Part shown: positions 40,371 through 48,599 of the stretch, piece by piece
Layout: each line of letters begins with the position of its first letter
Position numbering within the stretch: the first letter of the stretch is position 1
Assembly: GCF_019711565.1 (NCBI RefSeq)
Contig: NZ_JAIGNN010000003.1
Coordinates: forward strand, 124,001-188,000
Reading direction: 5' to 3'
Source: Qipengyuania proteolytica
Lineage (GTDB): Bacteria; Pseudomonadota; Alphaproteobacteria; Sphingomonadales; Sphingomonadaceae
Length of the DNA: 64,000 bases
Notes under the pieces: model-generated
What the model saw: only the letters and a program-made list of their open reading frames with translations
What the model was told of the DNA's origin: nothing
The model's database searches: none
Translations under genes and position numbers: made by a program

Positions 40371-41879
40371 CTGGTCGCACTGGTAAGGACGGTCGCCTAT
40401 CTGGGGCTGGAAGCGCGCGCGGTCGAAGTGCAGTGCTCGGTCGCGCCCGGTCTCCCCAAGTTCAACATCGTCGGCCTCGCGGACAAGGCCGTGGGCGAGA
40501 GCAAGGAGCGCGTCCGCGCCGCGCTCGCCGGGATGGGCCTCGCGCTGCCGCCCAAGCGGATCACGATCAACCTCTCGCCGGCCGACCTGCCCAAGGAAGG
40601 CTCGCATTACGACTTGCCGATCGCGCTGGCGTTGCTCGCGGCGATGGGCGTGACCGATGCCGAGCAGCTGGCCGAGTGGATCGCGGTGGGCGAGCTGGCG
40701 CTCGACGCGCGCATCGTGCCATCGCCCGGCGTCCTGCTGGCGGCGCTCCACGCGAGTGAACAGGAATGCGGGCTGATCTGCCCCAGGGCACAGGGTTCGG
40801 AAGCGCGCTGGGCGAGCGAGGTGCCGGTCTGCGCCGCACCCGACCTGGCGAGCCTGCTCAACCATCTGAAGGGTACGCAGACCCTGCCGCCGCCCGAGGC
40901 GGGCGAGGTGGAGGAGCCGGGGCGCGGGCCGGACCTCAAACAGGTCAAGGGACAGGAAACCGCCAAGCGCGCGCTCGAGATCGCGGCGGCGGGCGGGCAC
41001 AACCTGCTGATGATCGGGCCGCCGGGTGCCGGCAAGTCGCTGCTGGCGAGCTGCCTGCCGGGGATCCTGCCGCCGCTCTCGCCCGCCGAGGCGCTCGAGG
41101 TGAGCATGGTGCAATCGGTCGCCGGCACGCTCGAGGAAGGGCGCATCAGCCGCGCCCGCCCGTTCCGCGCCCCGCACCATTCGGCGAGCATGGCGGCGCT
41201 CACCGGCGGCGGCCTGCGCGTGAAGCCCGGCGAGGTCAGCCTCGCGCATCTCGGCGTGCTGTTTCTCGACGAGCTGCCGGAATTCCAGCGCGCGGTGCTC
41301 GATTCGCTGCGCCAGCCCTTGGAGACCGGCAAGGTCGACGTGGCGCGCGCCAATGCCCACGTCAGCTTCCCCGCCAATGTCCAGCTGGTCGCGGCGATGA
41401 ACCCGTGCCGCTGCGGGCATCTCGGCGATGCCGCGCTCGCCTGCAGCCGCGCCCCGCGCTGCGCCGCCGATTACCAGAGCAAGGTCTCCGGCCCGATGCT
41501 CGACCGCATCGATCTGCATGTGGAGGTCGATCCCGTCAGCGCCGCCGATCTCGCCCTGCCCCCGCCTGCCGAAGGCAGCGAGGAGGTCGCCGCCCGCGTG
41601 ATGGCTGCCCGAAACCGCCAGACCGCCCGCAAGGGCGAGACCGGCGTGCGCAGCAATGCCGAACTCGACGGCGAGGCGCTCGAAACCTTCGCGACGCCCG
41701 ACGAACCGGGCCGCCAGCTCCTGCTTCAAGCCGCCACCGCCATGCGCCTCTCGGCCCGCAGCTACACCCGCATGCTCCGCGTGGCGCGCACGATCGCGGA
41801 TCTCTCGGGATCGGAAACGGTCGGCCGCATCCATGTGGCCGAAGCGCTGAGTTACCGCAGGCAGGCGCCGCGGGCGTGA
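40371..41879 (+). CDS. YifB/ComM-family Mg-chelatase-like AAA ATPase (CTG start)
   Basis: 502-aa AAA+ protein of the YifB/ComM family; ComM is a branch-migration helicase that aids recombination of transformed DNA. It has an N-terminal ChlI/Lon-like domain (RTVAYLGLEARAVEVQCSVAPGLPKFNIVGL ... SHYDLPIALALL), Walker A IGPPGAGKSLLA, FRAPHHSASMAALTGGG, Walker B VLFLDELPEF, AAMNPCRCGHLGD and MLDRIDLHVEV. The conserved LVALVRTVAYLGLEA N-terminus is present upstream of the first GTG (40428) but has no ATG, GTG or TTG. CTG 40371 follows GAGGGG at 6-bp spacing and is the best start; GTG 40428 would remove 19 conserved residues. Confidence 0.9.
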   Translation: MVALVRTVAYLGLEARAVEVQCSVAPGLPKFNIVGLADKAVGESKERVRAALAGMGLALPPKRITINLSPADLPKEGSHYDLPIALALLAAMGVTDAEQLAEWIAVGELALDARIVPSPGVLLAALHASEQECGLICPRAQGSEARWASEVPVCAAPDLASLLNHLKGTQTLPPPEAGEVEEPGRGPDLKQVKGQETAKRALEIAAAGGHNLLMIGPPGAGKSLLASCLPGILPPLSPAEALEVSMVQSVAGTLEEGRISRARPFRAPHHSASMAALTGGGLRVKPGEVSLAHLGVLFLDELPEFQRAVLDSLRQPLETGKVDVARANAHVSFPANVQLVAAMNPCRCGHLGDAALACSRAPRCAADYQSKVSGPMLDRIDLHVEVDPVSAADLALPPPAEGSEEVAARVMAARNRQTARKGETGVRSNAELDGEALETFATPDEPGRQLLLQAATAMRLSARSYTRMLRVARTIADLSGSETVGRIHVAEALSYRRQAPRA

Positions 41880-41909
41880 ACCGAAGCGCCGTCAAGGCGT
41901 TGCGGCATA

Positions 41910-43169
41910 ATGAGAACCTTGTCCGGCTGCCTTGCCACCCTCGCCCTGTTCGCCTGCGCCCCGGTCGACCGGCCCGACGGGGTGCCTGCTGCTCCCGACG
42001 CGATGGCCCCCGCTCTCGGGGTCAGCGAGGGGTCCATGGCACTTTTCGCCAAGCTCGATGAAAAGGCGGGCGCCGAGGAGAACGTCTTCTTCTCACCGGT
42101 CAGTGTCGAGCAGGCGTTCGGCCTCCTTCATGCCGGCGCTGCGGGAGAAACGCGAAGCCAGATAGAAGGCTTCTTCGGCTGGCCTGCAGGGACTGCCGCC
42201 GACGAGGCCTTGCTGGCACAGCGCCGCAACCTGCTGGCGCATGGCACACCCGCCGACATCCGGCTCGCCAATGCCCTGTGGCTCTCCCGCGAATGGCAAT
42301 TCGGGACCGGCTACGTCGCCACGGCGAGGTCGTACTACGACGCACGGGTCGAGGCGCTCGACTTCAGCCCGGGGCGACCGTCGGAAGATTCGGCCAGGAT
42401 CATCAATGGCTGGGCGGCGGAGAAGACCGATAATTTGATCAGCGAGATCATCACCCCGCAACAACTCGCCGATGCGACCGCCGCGGTGCTGACCAATGCG
42501 CTCTATTTCGATGCCGGCTGGAAGACCGAACTGTCCGGCGGGCCGACGCAGGATTTCCTGTTCGGCGACGGCAGCGACCGGCCATTCTATTTCATGCAGG
42601 AGCAGGACAATTTCGTCACGACCAGCGAAGACGAGTGGCGCGCCATCCGCCTGCCCTATGCCGGCGACCGCTTCGCGATGGACGTCGTGATGCCGGAGCG
42701 CCGCCGCGTGGTCGCAACGGCACCCCCGGCGGCGCTGCTGGCCAGGCTCGACGCCGAGCTGACGGCCGGCGAGCCCGGCTACACCGATCTGCAACTGCCG
42801 CGCTTCGAGGTGGACTACGATAGTTCGGTGGCCCAGCCCCTCATCGCGCTCGGCCTCGGCCTGCCGTTCGATCCCGACGCAGCCGATCTGTCGGTAATGA
42901 CCGACGGCAAGCCCAACGACCTCTATGTCGGCGAGGCGTACCAGATCACCAAATTGCAGGTTTACGAACAGGGCACCCGTGCTGCGGCTGTCACTGTCCT
43001 GCGGATCGTCCCGGTCAGTGGCCTCACTATCCATCGGAAGCCGGAAAAGTTCATCGTCGACCGGCCGTTCACGGTCGTCATCCGCGATCTTCAAACAGGG
43101 GCAATCCTGTTCCTGGGGCGGATCGCCGATCCGCAGCCGTTCGAGCCCGAAACGCGCGAGGACTACTGA
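41910..43169 (+). CDS. Serpin-family protease inhibitor, lipoprotein
   Basis: 419-aa serpin with a lipoprotein signal (lipobox LFAC, near residue 16), hence anchored to a membrane facing the periplasm or outside. Serpin landmarks: NVFFSPVSVEQAFGLLHAGAAGETRSQI, LTNALYFDAGWKTEL, and the C-terminal FIVDRPFTVVIRDLQTGAILFLGRI. The reactive-centre loop hinge is E353-Q-G355-T-R-A-A-A-V-T, giving predicted P15 G355 and, counting the standard 15 residues, P1 Val369 and P1' Ser370 in VPV-S. The small-residue hinge predicts a working inhibitor; P1 Val after Pro suggests elastase-like targets. The hypothetical gene at 43177 is convergent. Confidence 0.93.
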   Translation: MRTLSGCLATLALFACAPVDRPDGVPAAPDAMAPALGVSEGSMALFAKLDEKAGAEENVFFSPVSVEQAFGLLHAGAAGETRSQIEGFFGWPAGTAADEALLAQRRNLLAHGTPADIRLANALWLSREWQFGTGYVATARSYYDARVEALDFSPGRPSEDSARIINGWAAEKTDNLISEIITPQQLADATAAVLTNALYFDAGWKTELSGGPTQDFLFGDGSDRPFYFMQEQDNFVTTSEDEWRAIRLPYAGDRFAMDVVMPERRRVVATAPPAALLARLDAELTAGEPGYTDLQLPRFEVDYDSSVAQPLIALGLGLPFDPDAADLSVMTDGKPNDLYVGEAYQITKLQVYEQGTRAAAVTVLRIVPVSGLTIHRKPEKFIVDRPFTVVIRDLQTGAILFLGRIADPQPFEPETREDY

Positions 43170-43176
43170 ACCTTCC

Positions 43177-43524
43177 TCAATCCTCGGTCATGTCGAGGTT
43201 GAGCTTTACGGGCTGGTGTTCGCGGTCGCCTTCGAACTTGCGCAGGAAGTCCTCGATCGGGACCTGCTGGGTCTTGTCGACCATCGGGTTGGACTTCGCC
43301 ATTTCCACCGCTTTCAGCTCGTCCGGCGTCATGCGGACGTGGATGTAGGGCACCCAGAAGGCGCCGATCTCGGCCTGCTGGTACCACACGTCGAGGACGT
43401 CGTAGGACGCCCACTGCCCGTTCGGCTCCTTCAGGCGGATGCCCTCGCCGATGCGCGGCACGGTGACTGCCTTGATGGTGAAGACGGTCTGGTGCGTCTC
43501 GTTCTGGATTTCGATATCGATCAC
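43177..43524 (-). CDS. Conserved hypothetical protein
   Basis: 115-aa soluble protein, no signal peptide, mixed alpha/beta look. Segments: MIDIEIQNETHQTVFTIKAV, GEGIRLKEPNGQWASYDVLDVWYQQAEIGAFWVPYIHVRM, TPDELKAVEMAKSNPMVDKT, EDFLRKFEG. The middle has a beta-barrel-like pattern (IGEGIRLK ... YDVLDVWY). I do not recognise a named family. It lies 7 bp from the serpin stop on the opposite strand and is divergent from the TonB-like gene. Confidence 0.7.
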   Translation of the reverse strand: MIDIEIQNETHQTVFTIKAVTVPRIGEGIRLKEPNGQWASYDVLDVWYQQAEIGAFWVPYIHVRMTPDELKAVEMAKSNPMVDKTQQVPIEDFLRKFEGDREHQPVKLNLDMTED

Positions 43525-43657
43525 TGGTGCCGGCTCGGTTATGCAGATTCGCGAATAGACAACGGCGTTACGGGCCGGATGTTGAGATCACTTTAACGAT
43601 GACGTCACGCAGCCAGTTGCGCGGTGACGTCACACTGCCGGGCTGACCCAGACGCGC

Positions 43658-44473
43658 ATGCACCCTTTTGCCTCCGAGGATTCCGTCGCGCGGCCGACGG
43701 CGCGGCTGCGGGCGGAGTGGCGCGGACTAGACCCGGAGCGGCGGCGCAAGGCCATCGGCCTTGCGCTGGCGATCGCGATCGAAGGGGTGCTGGTGCTCCT
43801 GCTGCTGTCGCTCGGCATCGTCGAGCGCGAGCCGGTGCCGATGCGCGACGCGGTGTCGACCTTCGATGTGAGCGATTCGCGGGAAGACGCCGACGAGCCG
43901 GCGGCAGAGCCCGCGCCGCAGCCGGACCCGCGCACGGCCGCGACTGCCCCGCAGATCGTGCGACCCGAGCCCCTTCCCGATACGCCGGCACCGCAGCCAT
44001 CGCCGCCACCGGCCCTGTTGCGCACCGCGCCCGCTGCGTCGCCAAGTTTCGACCTGGCGCGACAACCGCAGGCGAAGACCCGGCAGAGCGCAGGCCCCGT
44101 CGGCCCGGCCTTCACGCCGCGCCCCGGCGATTCGCAGCGGATCGCGGGGAGCGGGCCCAACGGCGAGCCGCTCTATGCCGCGCGCTGGTATCGAGAGCCG
44201 ACCAACGACGAGTTGCGGGGCTATCTCTCGACCGCCTCGGGTCCCGGATGGGGGCTGATCAATTGCCGGACCGCGCCGCAATTCCGGGTCGAGAACTGCG
44301 TGCTGGTCGACGAATGGCCGAAGGGTTCGAACATCGGGCGATCGGTGCTGGCGGCGGCGTGGCAGTTCAAGGTGCGCCCGCCCCAGATCGGGGGGCGCCC
44401 GCAGGTCGGTGAATGGGTGCGGATCAGGATCGATTACGAGATTCGCCAGGGTGCACCGGCCGATCCCGACTGA
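43658..44473 (+). CDS. TonB-like energy transducer / TonB C-terminal domain protein
   Basis: 271-aa protein with TonB architecture: cytosolic N-terminus (ERRRKAIGLALAIAIEG), one transmembrane helix (residues about 33-53, GLALAIAIEGVLVLLLLSLGI), and a Pro/Ala-rich periplasmic spacer of some 90 residues (PAAEPAPQPDPR, PDTPAPQPSPPP). The C-terminal domain (KGSNIGRSVLAAAWQFKVRPPQIGGRPQVGEWVRIRIDYEI) matches the TonB strand-helix-strand pattern. It lacks adjacent exbB/exbD, so it may share them with another system. The stop codon lies inside the convergent gene at 44434 (40-bp overlap). Confidence 0.8.
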   Translation: MHPFASEDSVARPTARLRAEWRGLDPERRRKAIGLALAIAIEGVLVLLLLSLGIVEREPVPMRDAVSTFDVSDSREDADEPAAEPAPQPDPRTAATAPQIVRPEPLPDTPAPQPSPPPALLRTAPAASPSFDLARQPQAKTRQSAGPVGPAFTPRPGDSQRIAGSGPNGEPLYAARWYREPTNDELRGYLSTASGPGWGLINCRTAPQFRVENCVLVDEWPKGSNIGRSVLAAAWQFKVRPPQIGGRPQVGEWVRIRIDYEIRQGAPADPD

Positions 44474-44670
44474 TCATTCTCCAGCGCATCGGCATAGGGT
44501 GTGTTGCGGAGCAGGTGGCGGTTGTAGTCGGGTGCCCCGTCGTCCCACCAGACCGGACCGCGTTCGCCCAGCGCAACCTTCGCCGCGTGAACGCGCGCTC
44601 GCGCCTGTCGTTCATCCTCAGAATCTTGCGCGCGTTTCGCCGCCGCGACGGCACGGCGGGCGTTCATCAA
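44434..44670 (-). CDS. Small conserved protein with apparently missing start codon
   Basis: 78 aa from TTG 44670: MMNARRAVAAAKRA, DERQARARVHAAKVALGERG, PVWWDDGAPDYNRHLLRNTPYADAL. The same frame stays open and protein-like upstream to 44769, encoding LTPDGRYLIVRGRLWRASN and PALAEAERQRLVDE, but contains no ATG, GTG or TTG until 44670. I recall proteins with this LTPDGRY-VRGRLWR start, sometimes labelled biopolymer transporter Tol. The true start is either a non-standard codon (ATT or CTG), translation coupled to the HxlR stop just upstream, or lost by mutation. Function unknown. Confidence 0.65.
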   Translation of the reverse strand: MMNARRAVAAAKRAQDSEDERQARARVHAAKVALGERGPVWWDDGAPDYNRHLLRNTPYADALENDQSGSAGAPWRIS

Positions 44671-44770
44671 CTCATCGACGAGGCGCTGACGCTCCGCTTC
44701 GGCGAGCGCCGGATTGCTCGCGCGCCACAGCCGCCCGCGGACAATGAGGTAGCGGCCGTCGGGCGTGAGT

Positions 44771-45325
44771 TCAGGCGGCGTTTTTGGCGCGGCGCAGGCT
44801 TTCGATGGCGATCACGTCGCCGAGGCCCAGCTCGCTCGCGGGCTGCGCGCGCGAGCCGTCGGCACGGATGCCCAGATTGCCACGCTCGACCAGCGCGAGG
44901 TCGGCAGGGCCGAGAATCCGGCCGTCGTGGCTGAGGATCGAGGTCGGGCCGATCGGCAGGCGGTCGCGTTCGTCGACCAGCACCGGATTTTCCACCACCT
45001 CCGCGCCGTATTTCTGACCCCACTGGCGCAGCGCCACCATGGTGGGCAGCAGGTCGAAGCCCTTGTCGGTCAGGCGGTATTCGATCTTGCGGCGATCGTC
45101 CGCGCAAGGATCGCGGCGCAGGATCCCGTGTTCGACCAGCTTGGCGAGGCGGTTGGAAAGGATGTTGCGGGCGATCCCCAGCTCGCTGAGGAATTCCTCG
45201 AAGTGGTGCAGGCCGTTGAAGCTGGCGCGCAGGATCATGAACGACCAGCGTTCACCCATGACCTCGAGCGCCTGAGGCAGGCCGCATTCGGTCAGTTCGC
45301 GCAGCGGTTCGCGGATGTCACCCAT
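44771..45325 (-). CDS. HxlR-family winged-helix transcriptional regulator
   Basis: 184-aa regulator. The HxlR domain (about residues 10-105) has CGLPQALEVMGERWSFMILRASFNGLHHFEEFLSELGIARNILSNRLAKLVEHGILRR and the wing RRKIEYRLTDKGFDLLPTMVAL. A C-terminal 75-residue extension (ENPVLVDERDRLPIGPTSILSHDGRILGP) of unknown role follows. It is divergent from the CC_3452-type gene across a 186-bp AT-rich region with a GCAAC-GG-GTTGC palindrome, and could control that gene and itself. The stop overlaps the frame of the small gene downstream. Confidence 0.93.
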   Translation of the reverse strand: MGDIREPLRELTECGLPQALEVMGERWSFMILRASFNGLHHFEEFLSELGIARNILSNRLAKLVEHGILRRDPCADDRRKIEYRLTDKGFDLLPTMVALRQWGQKYGAEVVENPVLVDERDRLPIGPTSILSHDGRILGPADLALVERGNLGIRADGSRAQPASELGLGDVIAIESLRRAKNAA

Positions 45326-45331
45326 AAATTC

Positions 45332-45511
45332 AGTCCCCTTCCTGCAACCTATCTAACCCGAAAATCAGGATTGCGAAAGTTTTTCAAAAATTGGGTTGCC
45401 AAACGAAACCTAAAGTCATAGGTAGCGATTCGCAACGGGTTGCTATTTGAAACTCAATTGCATGAAAAGCAAGCCCTGTTGAACAAATTGCAAGTCAGGA
45501 AGGACCTCCCC
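45332..45511. promoter_or_regulatory. Divergent promoter region with GGTTGC repeats, candidate HxlR operator
   Basis: AT-rich intergenic DNA between the HxlR gene and the small exported protein gene. It holds the 12-bp perfect palindrome GCAAC-GG-GTTGC at 45432-45443, plus single GCAACC (45343 area) and GGGTTGC (45390 area) half-sites. Recurrent half-sites in a divergent regulator/target gap are typical of autoregulated HxlR-type systems; no binding has been shown. Confidence 0.4.
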
Positions 45512-45853
45512 ATGAACCTCTCTCTCCCCCGCTCGCTCAATGTCGGCGTCTTCGCAGCCGCGATCGCCTGGACCACGCTCAGCTTCGGCGCCGCGGTAAC
45601 CCCCAGCCCGGCATCGGCTGCCGGTAACACCCCCTTCTACACCGCCGAACTGGCGCAGCCTGTCGAAGGCGGCACCGTGGTCGCCGGCGGCGTGGCCTGG
45701 AACTGCAAGGGCACGACCTGCGTCGCGCCGAAGGGCACCTCGCGCCCGCTGCGCGTCTGCCGCGAACTGCAGAAGGAACACGGCGAGATCGCCGGCTTCA
45801 CCGCCAAGGGCGAAGCGCTGGCCGAAGACAAGCTGGCCAAGTGCAACGGCTGA
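45512..45853 (+). CDS. CC_3452-type small exported protein
   Basis: 113-aa protein with a signal peptide (residues about 1-36, FAAAIAWTTLSFGAAVTPSPASAA) and a mature domain with four cysteines in two pairs (NCKGTTCVAPKG and RVCRELQKEHG ... KCNG), likely two disulfides. The FYTAELAQPVEGGTVVAGGVAWNC segment matches what I know as the CC_3452 family of alphaproteobacteria; its function is unknown. AGGAAGGAC precedes ATG 45512. It is followed by a strong terminator, so it is monocistronic, and it is divergent from the HxlR regulator. Confidence 0.85.
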   Translation: MNLSLPRSLNVGVFAAAIAWTTLSFGAAVTPSPASAAGNTPFYTAELAQPVEGGTVVAGGVAWNCKGTTCVAPKGTSRPLRVCRELQKEHGEIAGFTAKGEALAEDKLAKCNG

Positions 45854-45896
45854 CCTGAACTTCCCCCACCCCTCTCCATCAGGTGGGATACCTCAA

Positions 45897-45929
45897 GGGC
45901 TCCGGCACGCATTCGCCGGGGCCCTTTTT
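45897..45929 (+). terminator. Rho-independent terminator
   Basis: GGGCTCCGGC pairs with GCCGGGGCCC (one T-G pair) around a short loop, followed by TTTTT at 45925-45929. It ends the CC_3452-type gene and abuts the HAD hydrolase stop on the other strand. Confidence 0.85.
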
Positions 45930-46541
45930 CTATGGGCGGATAAGTCCGCGCGAGACGAGGTCCGCCTCCAGCGTCGGGGCATCGGCGAAATGGTGGACCT
46001 GCCAGCCGCACTCGCTCGCCGCCGCGACATTGGCGGCATTGTCGTCGATGAAGAGCATGGCTGCGGCGGGCAGGCCGAAGCGCCGCTCGGCGAGCCGGAA
46101 GATCGCGGGATCGGGCTTGGCGAGTGTCTCCTCACCGGAGACCACGATGTCGCGGAAGCGGTCGAAGATGGGGGCAGTGGGGCGGAACCCCGCCCAGAAC
46201 TCAGCACCGAAATTGGTGATCGCGAACAGCGGGACGCCGGCTTCGTCGAGCCGCTCGACCAGCGACAGGCTACCCGGCACCGGGCCGGGGATGGTGTCGT
46301 TGAAGCGCGTCGCATAGGCGCGGATCTCGGGTTCGAACTCGGGATAGCGCGCGATCCGTTCGGGCACCATGTCGGCCAGCGTCCGGCCGCGATCATGCTC
46401 GAAATGCCATTCCTCGGTCACGACTTCAGTGAGCAGCGTCTCGAGCCGCACCGGGTCGTCGACGATGCGTTCGAACAGATGGGACAGCTGCCACTGGTAG
46501 AGCACCCGCCCGACATCGAACACGACGGCTTCTATCGCCAT
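45930..46541 (-). CDS. HAD-superfamily (HAD-IA) hydrolase
   Basis: 203-aa hydrolase of the haloacid dehalogenase superfamily. Motif I is VVFDVGRVL (nucleophile Asp; the second Asp is replaced by Gly as in many HAD-IA members), motif II FAITNFGAEF, motif III LAKPDPAIFRLAE, motif IV MLFIDDNAANV, with an alpha-helical cap between residues 15 and 85. A phosphatase or dehalogenase role cannot be distinguished; lack of the DxD general acid makes a dehalogenase-like or epoxide-hydrolase-N-terminal-like subgroup possible. Start ATG 46541 is preferred over the upstream GTG/ATG frame. Confidence 0.9.
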   Translation of the reverse strand: MAIEAVVFDVGRVLYQWQLSHLFERIVDDPVRLETLLTEVVTEEWHFEHDRGRTLADMVPERIARYPEFEPEIRAYATRFNDTIPGPVPGSLSLVERLDEAGVPLFAITNFGAEFWAGFRPTAPIFDRFRDIVVSGEETLAKPDPAIFRLAERRFGLPAAAMLFIDDNAANVAAASECGWQVHHFADAPTLEADLVSRGLIRP

Positions 46542-46562
46542 TTGCGGATCCCCAAACACCAA

Positions 46563-46591
46563 CGGCCCGCACCCCTTTCGGGGCCGGGCCG
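46563..46591 (-). terminator. Probable rpmJ terminator hairpin (minus strand)
   Basis: Read on the minus strand, CGGCCCG pairs with CGGGCCG and GCCCC with GGGGT around a GAAA loop. The 3' tail (TTGGTGTTTGG) is moderately T-rich. It lies 40 bp after the rpmJ stop. Confidence 0.5.
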
Positions 46592-46631
46592 GTCGTGCAA
46601 GACTACGCCACCCATCGGGCAGCGCGCCGAA

Positions 46632-46757
46632 TCAGCCCTGGCGGGCCTTGAAGCGGCGGTTGGTCTTGTTGATGACGTAGGTGCGCCCGCGGCGACGGAT
46701 CACGCGGCAATCCCGGTGACGGTCCTTGAGCGACTTGAGGCTGTTGCGGATCTTCAT
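46632..46757 (-). CDS. rpmJ: 50S ribosomal protein L36
   Basis: 41-aa L36: [20 protein letters not shown], then [21 protein letters not shown]. It is the zinc-independent (C-minus) form, as the usual four zinc ligands CxxC...CxxxxH are missing and only one Cys remains. The start at 46757 follows AGACCTATC; an open frame upstream has no ribosomal similarity. It stands alone, as in many alphaproteobacteria. Confidence 0.97.
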   Translation of the reverse strand: MKIRNSLKSLKDRHRDCRVIRRRGRTYVINKTNRRFKARQG

Positions 46758-46845
46758 GATAGGTCTCGTCAAATAAATACGCGCCGGAGATAGGCCCCGA
46801 CGCGCCGAATTCAAGCGCGCCCGTTAACGGCGGGGAGGGATTCGG

Positions 46846-47859
46846 TCAAGTGTCCTGACGGATTTCGGACAGGCGCCGTTCCCATTGCAGCGCGTGGGTC
46901 ACGATGGTGTCGAGGTCCGCATACTTGGGCTCCCACGGCAGGGTCGCGCGAATTCGGGAGGGGTCGGAGACCAGCTTGCCCGGATCGCCCGCGCGGCGCG
47001 GCTGCATCTCGCGCACGATCGTCTGGTTGGTCACGCGGTCCACCGCGTCGAGTACTTCGAGCACAGAGAAGCCGCGCCCGTAGCCGCAATTCATGGTCAG
47101 CGAGCGGTCCGGCTGTTCGATCAGCGCCTCGAGTGCCAGCACATGCGCATTGGCGAGATCGCTGACGTGGATGTAGTCGCGCACGCCGGTGCCGTCGGGC
47201 GTGTCGAAATCGGTCCCGAACACGCCGACATGGTTGCGCTTGCCCGTCGCCGCCTCGCACGCCACCTTGATCAGGTGCGTCGCCCCCGCGGTCGACTGGC
47301 CGGTGCGCGCATCGGGATCGGCACCCGCGACATTGAAGTAGCGCAGCGCGCAGAAGTTGAAGCCATGCGCCGCGCTTGCATCGGCGAGCATCTGCTCGGT
47401 CATCAGCTTCGACCAGCCGTAGGGATTGATCGGCTGCTTTGGCGTGTCTTCGGTAAGCTGCTCGACATCGGGCATGCCATAGGTCGCTGCGGTCGAGCTG
47501 AAGATGAAGTGTTCCACCCCACACTCGACCGCGGCTTCGATCAGCGCGCGGCTCTTCACCGTGTTGTTCTCGTAATATTTGAGCGGGTTCTCAACCGATT
47601 CGGGCACGATGATCGAGCCGGCGAAATGCATGATCGCCTTGATCCCCTGCTCTTCGAAAATCTGTGCCAGCAGGACGCCGTCGGCGATGTCCCCGCGGTA
47701 AAGCGGAACGTCTTCCGGCACGGCGAAGGCAAAGCCGGTCGAGAGATTGTCGATCACCGCGACCGGCCAGCCCGCATCGCGCAGGGCAAGCACGGCGTGG
47801 CTGCCGATATAGCCGGCACCGCCGGTGACGAGGACGGGCACTTTCTGGTCGCTGCTCAT
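46846..47859 (-). CDS. galE: UDP-glucose 4-epimerase
   Basis: 337-aa short-chain dehydrogenase/reductase-type epimerase interconverting UDP-glucose and UDP-galactose with bound NAD. Nucleotide loop VLVTGGAGYIGSHAVLAL, VIDNLSTGF, HFAGSIIVPESVENPLKYYENN, FSSTAATYG (catalytic Ser/Thr), INPYGWSKLMTE (YxxxK), RYFNVAGADP and GTGVRDYIHVSDLA. ATG 47859 is followed directly by this loop; the upstream open frame is not conserved-looking. No polysaccharide genes are adjacent. Confidence 0.96.
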   Translation of the reverse strand: MSSDQKVPVLVTGGAGYIGSHAVLALRDAGWPVAVIDNLSTGFAFAVPEDVPLYRGDIADGVLLAQIFEEQGIKAIMHFAGSIIVPESVENPLKYYENNTVKSRALIEAAVECGVEHFIFSSTAATYGMPDVEQLTEDTPKQPINPYGWSKLMTEQMLADASAAHGFNFCALRYFNVAGADPDARTGQSTAGATHLIKVACEAATGKRNHVGVFGTDFDTPDGTGVRDYIHVSDLANAHVLALEALIEQPDRSLTMNCGYGRGFSVLEVLDAVDRVTNQTIVREMQPRRAGDPGKLVSDPSRIRATLPWEPKYADLDTIVTHALQWERRLSEIRQDT

Positions 47860-47993
47860 GGGGCCGCGCCGTAGCATACGATTTGGTAACGGCAAGCCGT
47901 CTAGGGGCCCGCCCGAGGCGTCCCGGAGCGGATTGCGGTAGCTGTGCGTTGTGCAGGTGTCGCGCCGCGACAAGAGAGACGTGAAAGGATCGC

Positions 47994-48599
47994 ATGATGA
48001 AACCCCTCCTCCCGCTTGCCGGCCTCGTGGCCACCATCGCCCTCGGCGGCTGCGCGACGCCGCCCGGCCCGGTCGAAGTGACCCGTTTCGTCGCGGTCGA
48101 CCAGACGAGCCGTCTCGGCCAGGGGACGATCTTCATCGAGACGATGGAAGGCACCGATGGCGATAGCCTGGAGCTCGCCCCCTACAAGGCGGCCGTAGCC
48201 GCCGAGCTGACCGCGCTGGGCTATGTCGAAAGCGACCGAGCTTCGGCCGGCCAGATCGCACAGGTCGGCGTGGGCAAGTATTTCCGCGAGGCGGGCGACC
48301 GGCGCGGCCCGGTCAGCGTCGGCGTTGGTGGTGGCACGGGCGGATACCGTTCCGGCGTGGGTGTCGGCCTCGGCATCAATCTCGGCGGCGACAAGGACCG
48401 CCTCGGCACCGAACTGTCGGTGCGCATCACCGATGCGGCCAGCGGCACGAGCCTGTGGGAAGGCCGCGCCGATTTCAGTCCGCCCGAGAATTCCCCCCTT
48501 GCACGCGGTACGGCGAACGCCCAGACGGTCGCCTCCGCGCTGTTCCGGGAGTTTCCCGGCAACAATGGCGAAACGATAGAAGTGAAGGTTAGCGAGTGA
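47994..48599 (+). CDS. DUF4136 domain lipoprotein
   Basis: 201-aa lipoprotein with lipobox LGGC at about residue 20. The mature domain has two repeats of strand-rich sequence ([35 protein letters not shown]) and a Gly-rich loop ([27 protein letters not shown]), then [23 protein letters not shown]. The layout is that of DUF4136, a periplasmic domain of unknown role. Its stop overlaps the GTG start of the carboxypeptidase gene (GTGA), implying coupled expression. Confidence 0.85.
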   Translation: MMKPLLPLAGLVATIALGGCATPPGPVEVTRFVAVDQTSRLGQGTIFIETMEGTDGDSLELAPYKAAVAAELTALGYVESDRASAGQIAQVGVGKYFREAGDRRGPVSVGVGGGTGGYRSGVGVGLGINLGGDKDRLGTELSVRITDAASGTSLWEGRADFSPPENSPLARGTANAQTVASALFREFPGNNGETIEVKVSE

